A DNA stretch of 64,000 bases from Megalobrama amblycephala (GCF_018812025.1 NC_063049.1:20018651-20082650), one strand, 5' to 3'. Positions 11,176 to 23,452 are shown, counted from the stretch's first letter. Numbers and translations: made by a program. Notes: generated by a model not told the origin, from the sequence alone.

Positions 11176-12786
11176 TTGAAACTCAGAAGGCTTTTATTAA
11201 CCTACTGGATTCGTATGGATTACTTTTATGATGGATGGATGCACTTTTTGGAGCTTCAAAAACCTTCCCTTGTGCATACAAAAATCTCGCTGGATTATTA
11301 CAATTAATAGCAAAACCAATGTCTTGAAATGTAAACTGATATTTCCTACAGACACACTACAGCAAAAGATATAAATAACTGGCTTAAAACCATTTTTTGT
11401 TGGTGAAAATACTAAAGTGCCTAAGACTTTTGCATAGTACTGTAACTCTTTAAGTGTCAAAGGCCCTATAGAGTAGGTTTAACATTGCACACAATAAGCA
11501 AAATCAAACTCATCTTCTTTTGTTTTCTTGGTAGAAACACAAACTAATGTATATTTTCCTCAGGAAAGACAATTGCTCACAGTTTAGTGCTGCACAACAT
11601 TTCATTATGCTGGACCCAGCTGCAGTGATAGGCACTTTGTAATTATGTGGTTGTAGGAGGTTTGTGATGAAGGGACACCCAGGGTCATCCTTCTGCGTGA
11701 AGCATTTAAACATGTATTATTCAGCAGCCTGGCACAGAACATTTCCAGGACCCTGACAGAGCTGAGCTGCACAGCTTTACCTTTCACAAACCTCTCATTT
11801 ACTGCAGGAAAAATGAATTTAACATTGAGAGAGGACAAATATTGAATGCTACTCAATACATGGTAGGTTAAATATACAAATGTTGTTCTACGTGGTCAAT
11901 AATAGCTTGCATTTGGTGCAGTAAGGATATAACGGCTGTTTGCATTTCATATGTGGAGTCAGAGGCCATGCATTGAACTGTGGTGGAGATATAAAAAAAT
12001 AAATTCACAGTTATCTCCAATGACAAGCTTTTTCAATTCATTGAAATAAAGTATTTAAGAGTGTGCTCCTAGAGGGAGCTGGGGTTTTAGCTGTAAGGTT
12101 ATTGGAGAAAAAGTAACATTTCTTTTCAATTAATGGTCTAAATGCTTGACTTTCATAGTATATAACTAGTAAACAAACAGTATACCAAAAGTTCATATTT
12201 AGTATAGTTGCAATACTAAAGAAACTCTTAGATGTGTACTTAAAATTTACTACGGTTATACATAAAGTACTCTCAAAAGTTTACTTTTATAAACTAAATA
12301 AATGGGCCAACTTTCTCCCAAGAAGTATTGAAAAAGTACAAGTACATGTACAAAAATGAAGCATAGTGTTAGTTCTGGCAGGTCACGTCAGTCAAGCTCG
12401 CATCAGCTGACTCTCAGCTGAACAATACGACGACTATTACAGCATCCCTATGTATAAGGTCCATTCAGTATTATCAGCAGCTTTATCGCATTTCTCAGGA
12501 TTTACCCTCCTCCATCCCCAGCTCCCCACTCATCCACAGTAAGAACTTGGCCTTCCGAAATTCTTCTTTGAATCAGATTCATTTTTCATGAATTATGTTG
12601 TGCATTAAATTATTAAACATTAATGATATCTGCAATACATATATGTTGGTTCTGTTCTGGTTACCCTCTGGAGGGGTATCGCTGCTCTCCCTGCTCTCAT
12701 GCTTGCCCAGAACAGAACTATATACCCCCAATCCAAACTGTATGCTAATTGTCAATCATCCTTGACAATAGTAGTCCTGACAGAAC
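11176..12786. other. non-coding DNA, no gene seen
   Basis: Small open frames (11197-11460, 11510-11713, 11605-11856, minus strand) have no recognisable domains. The stretch at about 12370-12720 (CATCAGCTGACTCTCAGCTG, ATTTACCCTCCTCCATCCCC, GGTATCGCTGCTCTCCCTGC) has the texture of an old dispersed element, but I cannot name it. Confidence 0.35.
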
Positions 12787-12970
12787 TGTCATGTGTAGTC
12801 TGTTTTGGTTTCCTTTTTACTGTATTTTGTAGCTGTTTTGCCTGCCTGAGTTCTCTAGTTTCCCTAGTAGTTAATTAGTTCCTCACACCTGTTTCTGTTC
12901 ACTTTAATTACTCTCCCCATGTATTTAGCCCAGAGTTTCCTTATTTCATTTGTCTGGTATCGTCTAAGTT
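12787..12970 (+). repeat. LTR fragment
   Basis: Starts TGTCATGTGTAGTCTG and runs through GCCTGCCTGAGTTCTC, TTAGTTCCTCACACCTGTTT and GTATTTAGCCCAGAGTTTCC. This order matches the front part of LTRs of cyprinid Gypsy-type elements (TGTCA start, then a CTCACACCTG block and a TATTTA box). The end of the LTR and any internal part are not visible. Confidence 0.5.
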
Positions 12971-15342
12971 GAACTACTGATGTGGTTCCAATTTTGTGTG
13001 CCATATGCATCTGATGTTAAGTCAACGGTCCGTGGCCCCAGCAAGATCCTGTCCAGAATGGCACACGAGCGCCCCCTTTGCGGCCGATATGCGCCTTTGA
13101 TGTGCACTTTTGCAGCAGATTCATACCCAACAATCAAAACAGCATTATACAACACAAAAGTACGAACTCAGAGGAAGATTGTGAGGGCTTAGGTTAGGCC
13201 TGATTTGTATACTTTTGCCTGGCTCTGCACCATGAGCCTCTACTGACTGCATGCTCATCTCCCCAAACGGACAAGATGTTTATACTGGACATGCTCACCG
13301 TTGTTCTATTCTTTGAAATGACAGTGGGCAACTCTGAGAAATTGTTCTCTAAATCAGCAGGAAGCAGCGGTGAGAAGAAGTAAGGTACACGTGACGATGT
13401 TTATTCTAGTAACTTACACTTCACCAAAACCACACTGCAAAAAGAATTGTGTAAAACCGAGTAAATCTTGAGATTATTATTTGTGAAATTAGGACAAAAT
13501 ATATGGATATGAGAACATGTATACAAGTAAATTAACGATCTCTTAAATATTTTCTAATTTCACATTTTCATTTAGTTTCATGAACATTTTTATTAAACAT
13601 GGACCTTTATTTTCCTTAAAAGGGATTATTTCTGTTATTTGTAAATGTAAGCATCTAATTTAGACCCACAAACTGGGTGCTGCATTTGCCTCGCATTTGT
13701 GCATCTTCAGATAAGGAGTCGTGCGGAAAGTTACAAAATTTGCCGTGCACACCGCCACGTGAAATGGGTTCACCTGCAGTCAATGCACATTTCCGCCAAC
13801 AATGCGATGATGTAATTTTTGTCGCGCTCATCCAAGCGAACTTGCGGACGTTTTGAATATAAATCACCCTTTAGGGTTCCATTTGGGACAGAGCCCAACC
13901 ACCAGAACACAAACCGCATAGCAACACACTAAACACAAATATGAGGGCAGTTTCAGAATCAGACCAGTTGTCTTTGATTGTCTTTGGGTCTAGCGTTTGT
14001 GTAGGAGTTAGAAGAGCATTCTGTTGCCCTAGAGGTGGTCTCTCCATCTTCCTGGCCCCTGGACAGAAGGGCTGATCTGGTTCAAGTGCAGTAATCAGCT
14101 TTCATTAATCAGCCACTGTTTCTCAAAAACAACCTGAATACTCAAATATTATGTGGTAATTGTGGGAATTTGTTTCTGCTCTTTAATGCACTGATGAGCT
14201 TCAGGAGTCAAGAGGCTCCACTCAAGAGAAACTGAATCAGTGAAGCTTCTTCCTCAAATGTTCCAGGTTATGAAGAAGGGCAGACAGGCCCTAGAGATGA
14301 GTGCACTTCACCAAAGGTCAATGCTATGACATTTCATACAAGGGTAATCTTTGAAATGGCAGTTCTTGATTTCTGATGTCAAATTTTAGAAAAGGTATGA
14401 ACTCTTCCAAAAGGGGCCTTTTGCAGTGATGCCATAGCAGAATCATTTTTTGTTCTCAAACAATCTTTCAGTTCTTAAAAGAAGCATTTTTTTTCTTAAA
14501 GGTTTTCTTTCTTAAAGGTACTTTGGCAGTTTGATAGATTTGATTCATTTAGGAATTAAACTGATACTGTGCTGCTTTGAAGTTGATTCTGTTTTGACTT
14601 CATTTGAAAACTATACAAAAATAGAAAAGATAAGTCACTTAGTATTAAATTTCTTGTTCTTGCTTTGTTGTATAACAGTGATATCACACTAGCAATGGTG
14701 TAATCTTGCTTCATTATGGTCTGATTCTCAAATTAAATAAGTACAGATCAATGCATTGAAACACTGAATTTATATTATCGTTATATTCCATGTTACAATC
14801 TCAAACATTCAAAAAGTTAATTCTTGTATGAAGAACCTGTCTAGAGAGACTTGACTACCTAGCTAAAGTGAGCGGAAAATATGTGGTGGACCCCTGTGTG
14901 TTAATATAATTAAGCCTGAGCTGTTACAGCTCAGCTCAGATATGCTCCAATTTCACAAGTGAATATTAATGTTTTATTAGAGACTAAATCTAAATCTAAT
15001 CTAATGATATTAGATTATTGTTTTCCTCTAACCTGATGACAGATGATGCCACTGTGTCTTATCCTTCAAATACTATATTCCAGCAAAACAACATTTAATA
15101 TGCAGCTCTGCACATATCCTGAATTCTGTTAGATAATTTCATACATCATAAACATTGTCTGCACAGACTGGCTCAGTTATAAATTTAATATCAAAAGCTT
15201 AGACGGGTCACTGTCCCTGGATTTGTTTATTTGTTTTGGTAGATTATGTTGCAGAGTCTTACTCACATTTTTGTTTGCATTACGTATTGTGCATCCCATT
15301 GGAATATCCTGATGGCTTTTTCTGATATGAAATAGAGCATTA
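12971..15342. other. non-coding DNA, no gene seen
   Basis: No gene is supported. The opposing frames at 12964-13192 and the minus-strand frame at 13655-13867 lie in GC-richer patches that look like old repeats (e.g. GGCACACGAGCGCCCCCTTT at about 13060; ACCGCCACGTGAAATGGGTT at about 13750), but no family can be assigned. The part at 14000-14500 has the look of unique sequence. Confidence 0.35.
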
Positions 15343-15646
15343 TCTATAATGCATTTCCCCTCTCACAAAATCCATTCTTGTAGAGGCAATGCTGGAAACA
15401 CAGAGGCCAGAACTACATAATTAATGGTTACTTTTAAAATGTGATCTTACATAAATTAACATGAAATGCTAAAATCTAACCTTAAAGGGAAAGTTTACCC
15501 AAAAATGAAAACTCTGTCATTTACTCATGCTCATGTTTTTCCAAACCTGTTTTGGGTGAACTGACCCTGCAACGGACGAAAATGTCTGCTTTTGAATGCA
15601 CATCAGCCCTTTTAGATAGATCCAAATAATGCTAAAATACACAGCT
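15343..15646 (+). repeat. 304-bp direct repeat, copy 1
   Basis: Aligns without gaps to 17351-17654 with about five substitutions by eye. It starts TCTATAATGCATTTCCCC and ends TAAAATACACAGCT. It contains a truncated copy of the TTTACCCAAAAATGAAAA repeat. Its last seven bases overlap the first bases of the Tc1 element that begins at 15640. Confidence 0.9.
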
Positions 15647-17158
15647 CAAAAAAAATTAAAGGAACACTTTCTAATCAGAGAATAGCATCAAGTCAGTTAA
15701 ACTCCTGGGATATTGATCTGGTCAGTTAAGTAGCAGACGGCGTTGTTAATCAGTTTCCGCTGCTTTGGTGTTAATGAAATTAACAACAGGTGCACTAGAT
15801 GGGCAACAATGAGATGACCCCCAAAACAGGAATGGTTTTACGGGTGGAGGCCACTGACATTTTTTTCCCTGCTCATCTTTTCTGACTGTTTTTCACTAGT
15901 TTTGTATTTGGCTAGGGTCAGTGTCACTGCTGGTAGCATGTGGTGATAGCTGGACCCTACAGAGGTTGCACAGGCAGTCCAACTCCTCCAGGATGGCACG
16001 TCAATACGTGCCATTGCCAGATGGTTTGCTGTGTCTCCCAGCACAGTCTCAAGAGCATGGAGGCGATCCCAGGAGACAGGCAGTTACTCTAGGAGAGTTG
16101 GACAGGGCCGTAAATCCATCAGCAGGACTGGTTTCTGCTCCTTTGTGCAAGGAGGAACAGGATGAGCACTGCCAGAGCCCTACAAAATGATCTCCAGCAG
16201 GTCACTGGTGTGAATGTCTCTGACCAAACAATCAGAAACATGAGGGTGACCTGAGGGCCCAACATCCTCTAGTGCTCACTGCCCGGCACCGTGGAGCTCG
16301 ATTGGCATTTGCCATTGAACACCAGAATTGGCAGGTCTGCCACTGTGCTTTTCACAGATGAGAGCAGGTTCACCCTGAGCACATGATAGATGTGAAAGGG
16401 TCTAGAGAAGCCATGGAGAATGTTATGCTGCCTGTAACATCGTTCCGAATGACCTGTTCGGTGGTGGGTCAGTGATGGTCTGGGGAGGCATATCCATGGA
16501 GAAAAGCACAGACCTCTACAGGCTAGACATTAGCACTCTGACTGCCATTAGGGATGAAATCCTTGGACCCATTGTCAGACCCTACGCTGGTGAAGTGGTT
16601 CCTGGGTTCCTCCTGGTGCATGACAATGCCCGGCCTCATGTGGCGAGAGTATGCAGGCAGTTCCTGGAGGATTAAGGAATTGATACCATTGAATGGCCCC
16701 CATGCTTGCCTGACCTAAATCCAATAAAACACCTCTGGAACATTATGTTTCGGTCCATCAGACGCCGCCAGGTTGCACCTCAGACTGTCCAGGAACTCAG
16801 TGGTGCCCTGGTCCAGATCTGGGAGGAATACCCCAGGACACCATCCGTTGTCTCATTAGGAGCATGCCCCCACGTTGTCAGGCATGCATACAAGCACGTG
16901 GGGGCCATACAAACTACTGAGTACCATTTTGAGCAAAATTGACTAGCCTGCTGCATCATTTTTTCATTTCGATTTTCAGGGTGTCTTTGAATTCAGTCTT
17001 CTGTAGGTTAATAATTTTCATTTCCATCAAACAATGTAGCATCCTTTTATTCCTAACACAATACCCAGTCCATATCAGTATAGATATCCAGCATGATATT
17101 TTTCTCCATTGATATCTGATGTGTGTTCAAAGTGTTCCTTTAGTTTTTTTGAGCAGTG
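15640..17158 (+). mobile_element. Tc1-like DNA transposon, inactive
   Basis: Flanked by TA at 15638-15639 and 17159-17160, the Tc1/mariner target. The left end CACAGCTCAAAAAAAATTAA and the right end, reversed, CACTGCTCAAAAAAACTAAA form a terminal inverted repeat of about 30 bp that continues AAAGGAACACTTT. Length is 1519 bp, normal for a full-length Tc1-like element. The transposase inside is broken (see separate entry). Confidence 0.9.
15990..16942 (+). pseudogene. Tc1-like transposase, broken
   Basis: Homologous to the DDE (DD34E) transposase of Tc1/mariner elements, which cuts and joins DNA at TA sites. The 5' half is scattered over different frames (e.g. the frame ending at 16190, then DQTIRN near 16225, then FTDESRF near 16355, which keeps the first catalytic Asp). 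The 3' half is one frame: VMVWGGIS (16472 on), VHDNARPHVAR with the second catalytic Asp, an in-frame TAA at 16673-16675, then GIDTIEWPPCLPDLNPIKHLW. The third acidic residue, Glu in the family motif NPIEHLW, is Lys here, 35 positions after the second Asp. Frameshifts, a stop and a lost catalytic residue all say it is dead. Confidence 0.85.
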
Positions 17159-17160
17159 TA

Positions 17161-17350
17161 TTTGCCTCATTGTAAAAGGGACCTATTATACCCTTTTTCA
17201 AAGTCTTGTTTTTGGGTCTACTAGAGCAGGTTTTCATGCTTGAATGTTCAAAAAACACATATTTTACATTGTTGCAGCACCTCTTTTCCAAGTCTGTCAG
17301 TAATGCTCTATTTAGCTCTATGAAGCCTCTTCATAGATAAAAGCTCAGTG
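17161..17350 (+). repeat. dispersed repeat between Tc1 and the second direct repeat
   Basis: Starts TTTGCCTCATTGTAAAAGGG and goes through ACCTATTATACCCTTTTTCA and GTTCAAAAAACACATATTTT. The phrase GGGACCTATTATACCCTTT is typical of a cyprinid MITE family. No second end is evident before the 304-bp repeat begins at 17351. Confidence 0.45.
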
Positions 17351-17654
17351 TCTATAATGCATTTCCCCTCTCACAAAATCCATTCTTGTAGAGGCAATGC
17401 TGGAAACACAGAGGCCAGAACTACATAATTAATGGTTACTTTTAAAATGTGATCTTACATAAATTAACATGAAATGCTAAAATCTAACCTTAAAGGGAAA
17501 GTTTACCCAAAAATGAAAATTCTGTCATTTACTTATGCTCATGTTTTTCCAAACCTGTTTTGGGTGAACTAACCCTGCAACGGATGAAAATGTCTGCTTT
17601 TGAATGCACATCAGCCCTTTTAGACAGATCCAAATAATGCTAAAATACACAGCT
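17351..17654 (+). repeat. 304-bp direct repeat, copy 2
   Basis: Near-identical to 15343-15646 (offset exactly 2008 bp, no gaps). After ACACAGCT it continues GTGATTGGTTGGCTGTGATT instead of the Tc1 end. A 14-bp unit (GTGATTGGTTGGCT) is repeated twice at 17655-17682. Confidence 0.9.
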
Positions 17655-19175
17655 GTGATTGGTTGGCTGTGATTGGTTGGCTGGACCAGTGTTGTGATTC
17701 ATCAACCTTTTCGAGCATGTTTTGGAAACATCAAGCCACTTACCATAATCGCAAGTTTTTGTGTATGTCTTGGGCAGGAATTACATGAGAGATATTGTGA
17801 TGGATATGTTCCCGGCAGAAAACTCAAGACTACAATCGAGGCCTTTCAGAGAGTTCAGAACCAGTGCTTACTGATATAGAGACTATATCATTTTGTGCTT
17901 TGTAACTTTGCAGATATTTTCTTGCTCAAACAGCAACATTACACAAATTTGAAATTGTAAATAATCATAGTTTATAATGAGGTTTCACTGTCCTCAATGA
18001 GACACCATTTTTAGATATAAATGCAGTTTTAGTTTATTACTGACACTCTCTTCCATTTTGAAATATTGCTACATTCTTTAAGCTGACTAAAAAAGGATAA
18101 CTCAGGTTGCTTGACATCACAATGTTTCCTGACATACTGACTCGTCACAACTTACAACAGATGTGACTTCATCACTATAACATTCTCCCTTAGGAGGTAA
18201 ACACCTTTCTAATCCTGGATTTACCTTCTATTCATTATTTATAGAGGTCAGTGATTTTTCTCTGCCATTTCTCTAGAGACCCCATACAGATGTCTTCACA
18301 CTGATTAAGTTATGAGTAATGTGTAGATGCTGGAAATGTCACAGGGGTTTCCTTCGGCTTCTAGCCCAGATTTCCAAGATCAGCTCAGCTGCACAGTCAG
18401 AGGTGAGATAACGAGACCTCCTCCTGTAATATGTTTGTTAACGAGGGTACAATTGGCATGCTGGGTGAGTGGGCTGACTCCAGTGGTGACCACTCTAGTG
18501 ATGGGAATAGCTTCCCACCAATGATACACTTCCAAGACATTAAGTAGCGGTCTGATGTTTGCCATAATGGCTCTATTTATGTAATACGAAACTGTTTAAA
18601 TCTCTTATTGGGTAACAGCCTGTTGGCATGTAAGGATTTCATGAATTTGGCAAGCTGGTAATACCTCACCTCCTTGTAATAGAAGGCTTGGAAGGCAACA
18701 GTGTTTTGTTTTTTGTTTTTTTTACCTCACTTTGACCATTCGCTCACACTCATGTCATTCAAAAACCTGTATGAATTCTTCTACAGAGCACAAAAGCAGA
18801 TGTTTGGCAGAATGTTCATGCAGCCCTTTTCCATACATTGAAAGTAAATGGTTACAGGTGAAATACAAGGTTTGTGTGATAAAAATTAATTACCCTGTTG
18901 TTCTTAAATCTCAATAGTGCGATTTGAATATGCACATATTCAAATTTGGTGCATCACACTCAGTATAAAACACATGCTGTTTGGCATTGACAACATACCT
19001 GACATGACAAGTTATATTTGAATATTAAAGTCGGCATGAAATGGAAGTTGCGATGTATATCCGAGAGAAACAGCTTCTCGAACAAAAACAAATGTAGGAC
19101 AGGACTTTGTACATTGTACAGTGAAAACAAGGCTGTGAGGGAATACAGTGCATTCAGTGGATCATATACTGTTGT
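17655..19175. other. non-coding DNA with repeat scraps
   Basis: No gene. 18722-18870 carries CACACTCATGTCATTCAAAA followed by CCTGTATGAATTCTTCTACA and GAGCACAAAAGCAGATGTTT, an old copy of a dispersed cyprinid repeat with its usual block order. The AT-rich palindromic stretch TTGAATATGCACATATTCAA is at 18926-18945. The remainder shows nothing recognisable. Confidence 0.4.
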
Positions 19176-20144
19176 TTAAAGGTGCCCTAGAACTTTTTTT
19201 TAAAGATGTTATATAAGTCTAAGGTGTCCCCTGAATGTGTCTGTGAAGTTTCAGCTCAAAATCCCCAATAGATTTTTTTTAATTCATTTTTTTAACTGCC
19301 TATTTTGGGGCATCATTATAAATTAGCCGATTCAGGGCTGCTGGCCCTTTAATTGCTCATGCTCTCTGCCCACGGAGCTCGCGCTTGCCTTAAACAACAT
19401 TAAAAAAAGTTCAAACAGCTAATATAACCCTCAAAATGGATCTTTACAAAGTGTTCGTCATGCAGCATGTCTAATCGCATAAGTACAGTGTTTATTTGAA
19501 TGTTTACATTTGGTTATGAATGAGTTTGATAGTGCTCCGTGGCTAACGGCTAACATTACACACTGTTGGAGAGATTTATAAAGAATGAAGTTGTGTTTAT
19601 GAATTATACAGACTGCAAGTGTTTAAAAATTAAAATAGCGACGGCTCTTGTCTCAGTGAATACAGTAAGAAACGATGGTAACTTTAACCACATTTAACAG
19701 TATATTAGCAACATGCTAACTAAACATGTAGAAAGAAAGTTTACAAATATCACTAAAAATATCATGTTATCATGGATCATGTCAGTTATTATTGCTCCAT
19801 CTGCCATTTTTTGCTTTTGTCCTTGCTTGCTTACCTAGTCTGTTCATTCGGCTGTGCACATCCAGATGTTAATACTGGCTGCCCTTGTCTAATGCCTTTC
19901 ATAATGTTGGGAACATGAGCTGGCATATTCAAATATTGGGGGCGTACACCCCGACTGTTACGTAACAGTCGGTGTTATGTTGAGATTCGCCTGTTCTTCT
20001 GAGGTCTTTTAAACAAATGAGATTTATATAAGAAGGAGGAAACAATGGTGTTTGAGACTCACTGTATGTCTTTTCCATGTACTGAACTCTTGTTATTTAA
20101 CTATGCCAAGGTAAATTCAATTTTTGAATCAAGGGTACCTTTAA
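19176..20144 (+). mobile_element. TTAA-flanked MITE (AGGTGCCCTAGAA type), copy 1
   Basis: TTAA at 19176-19179 is followed by AGGTGCCCTAGAACTTTTTT; the right side ends AAGGGTACCT then TTAA (20141-20144). Internal landmarks: TCTAAGGTGTCCCCTGAATG, GGAGAGATTTATAAAGAATG, AGGTCTTTTAAACAAATGAG. Two other copies share these blocks (41476-42208 in the same orientation, 53013-53960 reversed). There is no transposase. Short frames shared by the copies reflect DNA identity only. Confidence 0.85.
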
Positions 20145-21672
20145 CAACAATCTGATTGTTCAACTGAAAAAAAAATTAAGTAGACAAAACAGTTTTAACA
20201 GTTGTGAGTTGTGAAAATTACGTGATCTAGTACTTTTATACAGTGCATGCCATTGTAAAGGCTGTAAATCTATCCCTCACAGCCTCATTTTAATCTGTGT
20301 TAAATTCAATATGGCATCTAACTAAGGTCTATTGCAGTGATGTTGTGAGTGATGCCAGTAAACACCCCTCATGCCAGTAAACACAGAGAAGAGAAGAGAT
20401 GTCACTGCAAGAGGGAGGGAAAGTAATTTTGATTAAAGAAACATGAGGGAAATTTAATGGAACATTGCAAAATACAAACATGATCCTCAAACACTCACAT
20501 ACCAGTGGCCAAAAAGACTCCATCAAAGACTTCTCAAGGTGCTCAAACAGAGGAGCTGCTGCAATTTAAAAACAGAAATCCAACTCTGCATGTGCACTGA
20601 GATCACATTATACCACCAACTCCGACAAATCAGAAAATGTGACCTCATTACTTTCCCCTGCCTTCATTCTCCACAGACAGAACTGACACCCATGAAGCGT
20701 TGAAGGGCCAGTATCTCCTGCACTAGAACAGAATAATATAAAATGGATAATTCATCTCTAAAGCTTGACTGAATAAACCACGCTCTACAATAACCAATAA
20801 ACACTTGTGATTTGCCAATACTTCCACTGAGAAAATTTCTTCTTTCTGTATTTGAGTTTTATGACAATATTTTCTGAGATGCTTTAGCTGCTAAAGGCTG
20901 TCAAATGCTGAAGCTCCAATCAACCAAAATCAGAGGAGCAAGTACAGATACAATCCTTCATTCATGTTCATCCTTAGCCATTTTATGCAATCAGTGGTTC
21001 AGCTGCTCCTTTGTTTCATCTGCTGATTGAAGCTAATATTAGTTTAAGCAATAAATGTGAGGCCCTGTAGGGTCTCAATCCAGAGTCATCCGTTTCTAGT
21101 TTTTATTCATTTGAAAGCACTGACAATGAAAAGGTAAAACAAAAATATAATGCACTTTCATGTTTGTAAAATCAATGTATAGCATTCATTGAGTGTTCAA
21201 GATAATATTGGTGAAATTCCACATTCAAATCCATTGCCTACAATCACTCTCTGTGTAAATAACACTCTATTCTTGAATAAACCAAGGTAAATTTGTATGT
21301 GTATGGCCCATTAACAGCAGATGGCATTCACTCACATGACTGCCCAGTGATCAGTCCCTGTCTAACCACTTCAGGGCAAAGTCACCTCCCTGCCCACATA
21401 GCTAGTAAAGTTAAATTTACTGAAGAAAGTACAGCTTTGGAAGCCGTCAAGCCCAATGGTGGCAAGGGGATATATAATATCTGGAGAAAGCTATCATTTA
21501 GCATTCCCAAACATTTCCCTGGTAGCAACTATCATGAGCTGTGATGTGAAAGGCAGCAGACTACACTTTAGTCTATTTTAATCATTCTGCATTTATTAAT
21601 TTAATTACATTTCTATCTAAATTCAATATAAAAACCAGATATCCAAATTTAGTTTGAATAAAGGAAAATGTC
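20145..21672. other. non-coding DNA, no gene seen
   Basis: Nothing gene-like. The stretch 20330-20560 and the stretch 21040-21560 look like unique DNA with no visible repeats. The 83-codon frame at 21293-21544 has no recognisable domain. Confidence 0.4.
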
Positions 21673-22316
21673 TTAAAGGTGCTAAAAATGATGTTTTGTT
21701 TTATACATTTTTGCTATATTACTTGAAACTGTCTTTACTAACTGATAAAAGACTATTTATTAGGTGCACTGAATCATCTGTGCACGAGGTAGGGCCTTAA
21801 AAACACCAGCCAATCGTTTACGTGATTATCGCATAAACGATTGGCCCTCTGGCTTGTCAATCACTGCCATTACATTCCTTGTGAAAGACGTGCGTGGATT
21901 GGCCCTCTGGCTTGTCAATCACTGCCATGATGTTCCTTGTGAGAGACGTGCGTGGATTGGCCCTCTGGCTTGTCAGTTACTGCCATGACGGTCCTTGTGC
22001 GAGACATGCGCGGCTGCGCGCTCCAGTAACTTTCCACACTACAGGCGCCGCATGCAATGTTTTTGTCAGGAGACAGGAGTAACAACTGCAGATTATGAGT
22101 TACCTGCGGTGAGTCCGACATAATGAATCCACTAACACGACACAGTGAATGCCGGTGTTAAACACTCGTGTTCCAATACTCGTGCACGAGATTTGGGAGG
22201 CGTTCCCTTGAAATGAGCTGTGAAGGAGGGGGGTTGTTCTTACATTCTCATTTCAAAAACTCACTAACAGTCTTTGGTTTCCCAGTCGCCGAAAAGATCC
22301 TCTTTAGCACCTTTAA
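21673..22316 (+). mobile_element. TTAA-flanked MITE with internal tandem repeat
   Basis: Left: TTAA (21673-21676) then AGGTGCTAAAAATGATGTTT. Right: GATCCTCTTTAGCACCT then TTAA (22313-22316). The 11-bp ends AGGTGCTAAAR are inverted. GC-rich interior includes three 58-bp tandem units (separate entry). No transposase frame. Confidence 0.8.
21839..22012 (+). repeat. 58-bp tandem repeat, three units
   Basis: Units start at 21839, 21897 and 21955, each beginning GATTGGCCCTCTGGCTTGTC and ending GACGTGCGTG or a variant. Units 1 and 2 differ at a few positions and unit 3 is more divergent. Just upstream, CAATCGTTTACGTGATTATC and GCATAAACGATTGGCC form an inverted pair around the start of the array. 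Confidence 0.9.
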
Positions 22317-22514
22317 CCAATCCTGTGCAAGAAATGGAATTTTGACTAATATTGATATATGGATTTTTATGTTTAGATTTTTAGACTTGTTGTTGTTGTT
22401 AGATTGCGATTGACATCAAATATAAAATAAAAAAACTTCAAAAAGAACACTTTTACTATTTAAAATGAATGAATATGACTAATGAATATGACTAAACTCA
22501 GCATGTAATACTAT

Positions 22515-22712
22515 TGTCACGTTTGGTTTTGGGTTTCGTTTATGCTTCATGTCTTTTATTTTGTAATTTGGCATAGTCATGTTTCCTGGTTTGTCATGTG
22601 ATTCCCTTGACTTTCTGTTCATTTTCATTTCAAGTTTCAAGTCAGGTCTTTGTTTATTTTGTTTGTGTTTTGGTTAATAAAATGGAATTTTCTTCAGTGG
22701 AATTTCGTTACA
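22515..22712 (+). mobile_element. solo LTR
   Basis: Starts TGTCACGTTTGG and ends CGTTACA, with AATAAAATGG near 22676 as a polyadenylation signal. The 5-bp ACTAT stands on both sides (22510-22514 and 22713-22717), a perfect target-site duplication. No internal region follows, so this is a 198-bp solo LTR left after recombination between two LTRs. Confidence 0.85.
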
Positions 22713-22816
22713 ACTATATATTAAGAAGTTATATACATATTTTAAATTAATGTTGTTTGATAGTTGATGGAGACCCAATAGAGTACCACAGAGATGACAT
22801 GTTTTTGTATGCAAAA

Positions 22817-22995
22817 TGTAATGTATTGTTCATGCGATGCTATACTATGCCCTACGGTAGTTTCCCATGTGTTGAACGTTGGTTGGATCAGCAAGGCAGT
22901 GTAACTGAGAGAGCGAAAAACGGAAGTATTCACCAGTAAAGACTCTGCAGTGAAATGGTTGTCCGCGTCTTTCCTCTGAACAGTAGAACGTAACA
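22817..22995 (+). repeat. 5' LTR of the Gypsy element
   Basis: TGTAATGTATTG start and GAACGTAACA end (TG...CA). It differs from the 3' LTR at C/A near position 35, T/C and C/T in the second half. The putative primer-binding region follows at once: TGGCGACGAGGTGG from 22997. I cannot name the matching tRNA with confidence. Confidence 0.92.
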
Positions 22996-23318
22996 ATGGC
23001 GACGAGGTGGTTTCAGAAGCCTTAGTGCATAGAATGAGCACGGCAAATCCAACAAAAAAAGTGGCATAGAAGAGGAAAAGAAAACTTTGCAGCCAAACGA
23101 ACGCGCACGGCCACGGAGGCAGCGACAGTCAGTCACACGCTGAGCTCGTGGGAGTAGGGCGACGTCTAGAGGACGAAATGATTACAACAGCCATAAAGGT
23201 AACAGTTGGTCTGTTGACATTCACTGCACAGAATTGACGTATTGAAAAGTAAAGAGAAAAGAGAAAGACTGAATAATTTACAAAGAAAAGGAACATAATA
23301 ATAATAAAACCAAGGAAA

Positions 23319-23447
23319 ATGGCCACAATAGGACGAGTGCCTGAGTTCGACAGTACTAAAGAGGATTTTGATACCTTTTTGGAGAGATTTGAGCAATGGA
23401 TTGCTGCAAATGAAATTGACAGTGAAAAAAAGCAAATGTTTTCCTGA
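23319..23447 (+). pseudogene. start of Gag, out of frame with Gag-Pol
   Basis: ATG at 23319 opens a 42-codon frame (MATIGRVPEFDSTKEDFDTF at its start) typical of Gypsy Gag N-termini (a short acidic, aromatic-rich opening). It ends at TGA 23445-23447. The continuing Gag sequence is in the -1 frame. The change of frame falls at a run of seven A (23425-23431) read as A AAA AAG. Either one base was lost in the run, or the run acts as a -1 slippery site, or the base is a sequencing error. Confidence 0.7.
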
Positions 23448-23452
23448 GTGTT

